Shown here: piece by piece, positions 6,725 through 7,984 of the stretch | Numbering within the stretch: position 1 is the stretch's first letter | Layout of the letters: each line of letters starts with the position of its first letter | Assembly (NCBI GenBank): GCA_913055965.1 | Contig: CAJXKX010000075.1 | Span: 1-7,984, forward strand | DNA: 7,984 bases | Origin: an uncultured Roseovarius sp. | Lineage (GTDB): Bacteria; Pseudomonadota; Alphaproteobacteria; Rhodobacterales; Rhodobacteraceae | Reading direction: 5' to 3' | Position numbers and translations under genes: made by a program | The notes under the pieces: model-generated | Told to the model about the DNA's origin: nothing | Seen by the model: the letters and a program-made list of their open reading frames with translations, nothing else | The model's database searches: none

Positions 6725-7474
6725 ATGAGCATGACCGGAAAATGCGTGCTGATCACCGGCGCGAGCAAGGGCATCGGCGCGGCGGCGGCGCGGGTGCTGG
6801 CCGAGGCGGGGGCCAACGTGGCGCTGGTGGCGCGCAACGGCGACGCCATCGCCGACCTCGCGGGCGAGATCGGCCAAAGCGCCATCGCCATCCCCTGCGA
6901 CGTCAGCCGCTACTGGGAAATGGAGGCGGCGGTCGCGGCCTGCCACACCGCCTTCGGTCAGCTTGACGTGCTGATCAACAACGCCGGGGTGATCTCGCCC
7001 ATCTCGATGCTGGCCGAGGCCGATCCCGACGCCTGGGGTCACGCCATCGACATCAATCTCAAGGGCGTTTTCAACGGCATGCGCGCGGCGCTGCCGGGCA
7101 TGATGGATCGCGGCGCGGGCACGATCATCACCGTCAGTTCCGGGGCCGCGCACAACGCGCTCGAGGGCTGGAGCGCCTATTGCGCCTCCAAGGCGGGCGC
7201 GGCCATGCTCACCCGCAGCGCCGATCTCGAGGCGCGCGGCGCGGGCGTGCGGGTCATGGGCCTGTCGCCGGGCACGGTGGCCACCGACATGCAGCGCGAG
7301 ATCAAGGCGAGCGGCGTCAACGCGGTGGCCGCGCTCGACTGGTCCGAGCATATCCCCGCCGACTGGCCCGCGCGGGCGCTGTTGTGGATGTGCGGCCCCG
7401 AGGCCGCGGATTATGCCGGGCAGGAGATTTCGCTGCGCGATCCGGAGATTCGCCGCCGGGTGGGCCTCGCATGA
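6725..7474 (+). CDS. Short-chain dehydrogenase/reductase (classical SDR)
   Basis: The 249-residue protein is a cytoplasmic NAD(P)-dependent oxidoreductase with all classical SDR landmarks: nucleotide-binding TGASKGIG (11-18), CDV (58-60), NNAG (85-88), N111 in the DINLKG segment, the catalytic serine in TVSSG (136-140), and YCASK with Y152 and K156. The basic R37 at the end of the second strand (ALVARN) suggests NADP(H) over NAD(H). Substrate is unknown. The start at 6725 is supported by GAGAGGGG six bases upstream and by the usual distance to the glycine motif. The stop overlaps the next ATG as ATGA, so it is translationally coupled to the crotonase gene. That pairing suggests a role in oxidation of a hydroxyacyl intermediate, for example in fatty acid or aromatic acid breakdown. 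A four-copy direct repeat directly precedes it. Confidence 0.95.
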   Translation: MSMTGKCVLITGASKGIGAAAARVLAEAGANVALVARNGDAIADLAGEIGQSAIAIPCDVSRYWEMEAAVAACHTAFGQLDVLINNAGVISPISMLAEADPDAWGHAIDINLKGVFNGMRAALPGMMDRGAGTIITVSSGAAHNALEGWSAYCASKAGAAMLTRSADLEARGAGVRVMGLSPGTVATDMQREIKASGVNAVAALDWSEHIPADWPARALLWMCGPEAADYAGQEISLRDPEIRRRVGLA

Positions 7475-7785
7475 TCGCGCTCGACCGGGCCGAGGGGCTC
7501 TGGACCGTCACGCTCGACCGTCCCGACAAGGCAAACGCGCTGACCGAGGCGATGCTGACCGAACTCGCCGATATCGCCGAAGCGGCGCAGTCCGAGGCGC
7601 GCGCGCTGATCCTGACAGGGGCGGGCAAGGTATTCTCTGCCGGGGCCGATCTCGAGGCGGCGCGCGCCGGGCTGCAACTCGTGCCGGAAGACCGCCGGAT
7701 CATACCGGGGCTGACGGTGGAGGAGAACCTGCAGCTGGCGCAGATCGCCAAGCCGATCGGCTGTTCCCGAAATGACTCCGGTTGA
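7471..7785 (+). pseudogene. Enoyl-CoA hydratase/isomerase N-terminus, truncated and fused in frame to a LivF fragment
   Basis: The reading frame starts with ATG at 7471 (ATGA overlap with the SDR stop) and ends at a TGA at 7783-7785, giving 104 residues. Residues 1 to about 67 are a clear crotonase N-terminus: LDRPDKANAL (15-24), the segment leading to ALILTGAG, and KVFSAGADLE (53-62), which carries the CoA-binding and first oxyanion-hole region. Crotonases are about 250-260 residues, so some three quarters of the protein, including the second oxyanion-hole region and the catalytic acid region, is missing. From about residue 68 the sequence is that of a LivF ATPase, and the last seven residues (CSRNDSG) come from unrelated AT-rich DNA. 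The product cannot be a working hydratase. Because the breakpoints lie at the end of the sequence, a chimeric read or assembly is the likeliest cause, so the native gene may be intact in the organism. Confidence 0.85.
7672..7761 (+). pseudogene. livF: Internal fragment of a LivF-type ABC transporter ATPase
   Basis: About 30 codons read LQLVPEDRRIIPGLTVEENL followed by QLAQIAKPIG. The VPEDRRIxPGLTVEENL block is the diagnostic segment just after the Q-loop position in LivF, the ATPase of the branched-chain amino acid / organic acid ABC importer family. It lies between the Walker A and signature motifs of the full ~235-residue protein, and neither of those motifs is present here. The left edge is placed between 7669 and 7677, where crotonase similarity stops. 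The right edge is between about 7755 and 7763, where a tryptophan expected after PIG is replaced. GC content and codon use match the upstream genes, so it probably comes from the same genome. Confidence 0.75.
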
Positions 7786-7984
7786 AAGCGCAACTCCCCT
7801 TCAAATGGAGATTCCTGATTATTTTCAATCAGAAAAGTAACAGGGTTAAAATGATAAGCTACAGGACGGTCCTGGAATGACCAGCGAATTTCATGTATTT
7901 CCAGTGCGAAAGCCCGTGAAGTAATTAAGAGCAGAGGAAGGACCATAATGTTCTTCCATCTGAATCTGAATTTAATAATTCTCG
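7761..7984 (-). CDS. N-terminal fragment of an exported protein in foreign AT-rich DNA
   Basis: Read from the window end on the minus strand, a frame stays open from 7984 to the breakpoint near 7761. It gives a basic stretch (IIKFRFRWKN), a hydrophobic core (IMVLPLLLITS) and a likely cleavage site after RAFA, then a mature start LEIHEIRWSFQDRPVAYHFN, followed by PVTFLIENN and FEGELRF. This is a convincing signal peptide with a beta-sandwich-like beginning. The ATG at 7946 is available, but it would remove the basic part, so the true start probably lies beyond the window. GC over 7801-7980 is 37% by hand count against over 70% in nearby genes. From memory the mature start resembles large secreted proteins of planctomycetes. 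I cannot assign a function. After 7761 the frame runs on antisense to livF and the crotonase and is no longer meaningful. Confidence 0.6.

Noticed and set aside
7317..7760. Continuation of the minus-strand frame of the AT-rich tail into the crotonase and SDR region
   Set aside because: Beyond the breakpoint near 7761 it is antisense to LivF, crotonase and SDR coding sequence. Only the part right of 7761 has the composition and signal-peptide features of a real protein.
7672..7785. A genuine crotonase-LivF fusion protein
   Set aside because: The LivF part lacks Walker A, Walker B and the signature motif, the crotonase lacks most of its catalytic domain, and the frame ends within foreign AT-rich sequence. 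It is a broken join rather than a functional fusion.
7815..7832. Inverted repeat CTGATT/AATCAG in the AT-rich tail, possible terminator or recombination site
   Set aside because: Only 6 bp, lies inside the predicted coding frame of the exported protein, and is not at either breakpoint.

Overview
The window reads as a piece of ordinary chromosome from a high-GC alphaproteobacterium, most likely a member of the Rhodobacteraceae. The ribosomal proteins S12 and S7 are of alphaproteobacterial type, a DUF2125-like secreted protein (a family I associate with Rhodobacterales) is present, the hand-counted GC is around 70% where sampled, and genes are tightly packed with short overlaps. I found no CRISPR array, insertion sequence, tRNA, rRNA, phage gene or defence gene, and no convincing new system. 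The most unusual part is the last ~320 bases.

Layout. (1) 1-1059: the start of the str operon on the minus strand, with a near-consensus sigma-70 promoter (1031-1059), a ~220-nt leader containing a hairpin, rpsL (S12), a 92-bp gap filled by a chain of palindromes, and the first 113 codons of rpsG (S7), cut by the window edge. (2) 1118-1936: a plus-strand glycosyltransferase of the putative rhamnosyltransferase type, divergent from rpsL and overlapping tail-to-tail with the next gene. (3) 1875-6561: four minus-strand genes. In transcription order they are a DUF2125-like secreted protein, tldE/pmbA, an inositol-monophosphatase/CysQ-like phosphatase (TTG start, overlapping tldE by 14 bp) and a DMT/EamA transporter. 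The first three look like one transcription unit with a candidate promoter at 6595-6623. The transporter may be transcribed with them or separately. (4) 6725-7785: a plus-strand SDR oxidoreductase coupled through an ATGA overlap to a crotonase (enoyl-CoA hydratase) gene. A four-copy 11-bp direct repeat lies just upstream of the SDR.

The crotonase gene is broken. After 67-68 codons it runs in frame into about 30 codons that read as the middle of a LivF-type branched-chain amino acid ABC transporter ATPase. At about 7755-7763 that fragment abruptly meets AT-rich DNA (37% GC over 7801-7980) that encodes, on the minus strand, the N-terminus of an unrelated exported protein. Its style reminds me of planctomycete secreted proteins. 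Two breakpoints about 90 bp apart at the end of the sequence are most simply explained as a chimeric read, amplification or assembly artefact, although a real rearrangement cannot be excluded. SDR, crotonase and LivF genes often share operons for uptake and CoA-dependent breakdown of organic acids, so the first breakpoint may be a deletion within one operon of the same genome and the second a join to a different organism.
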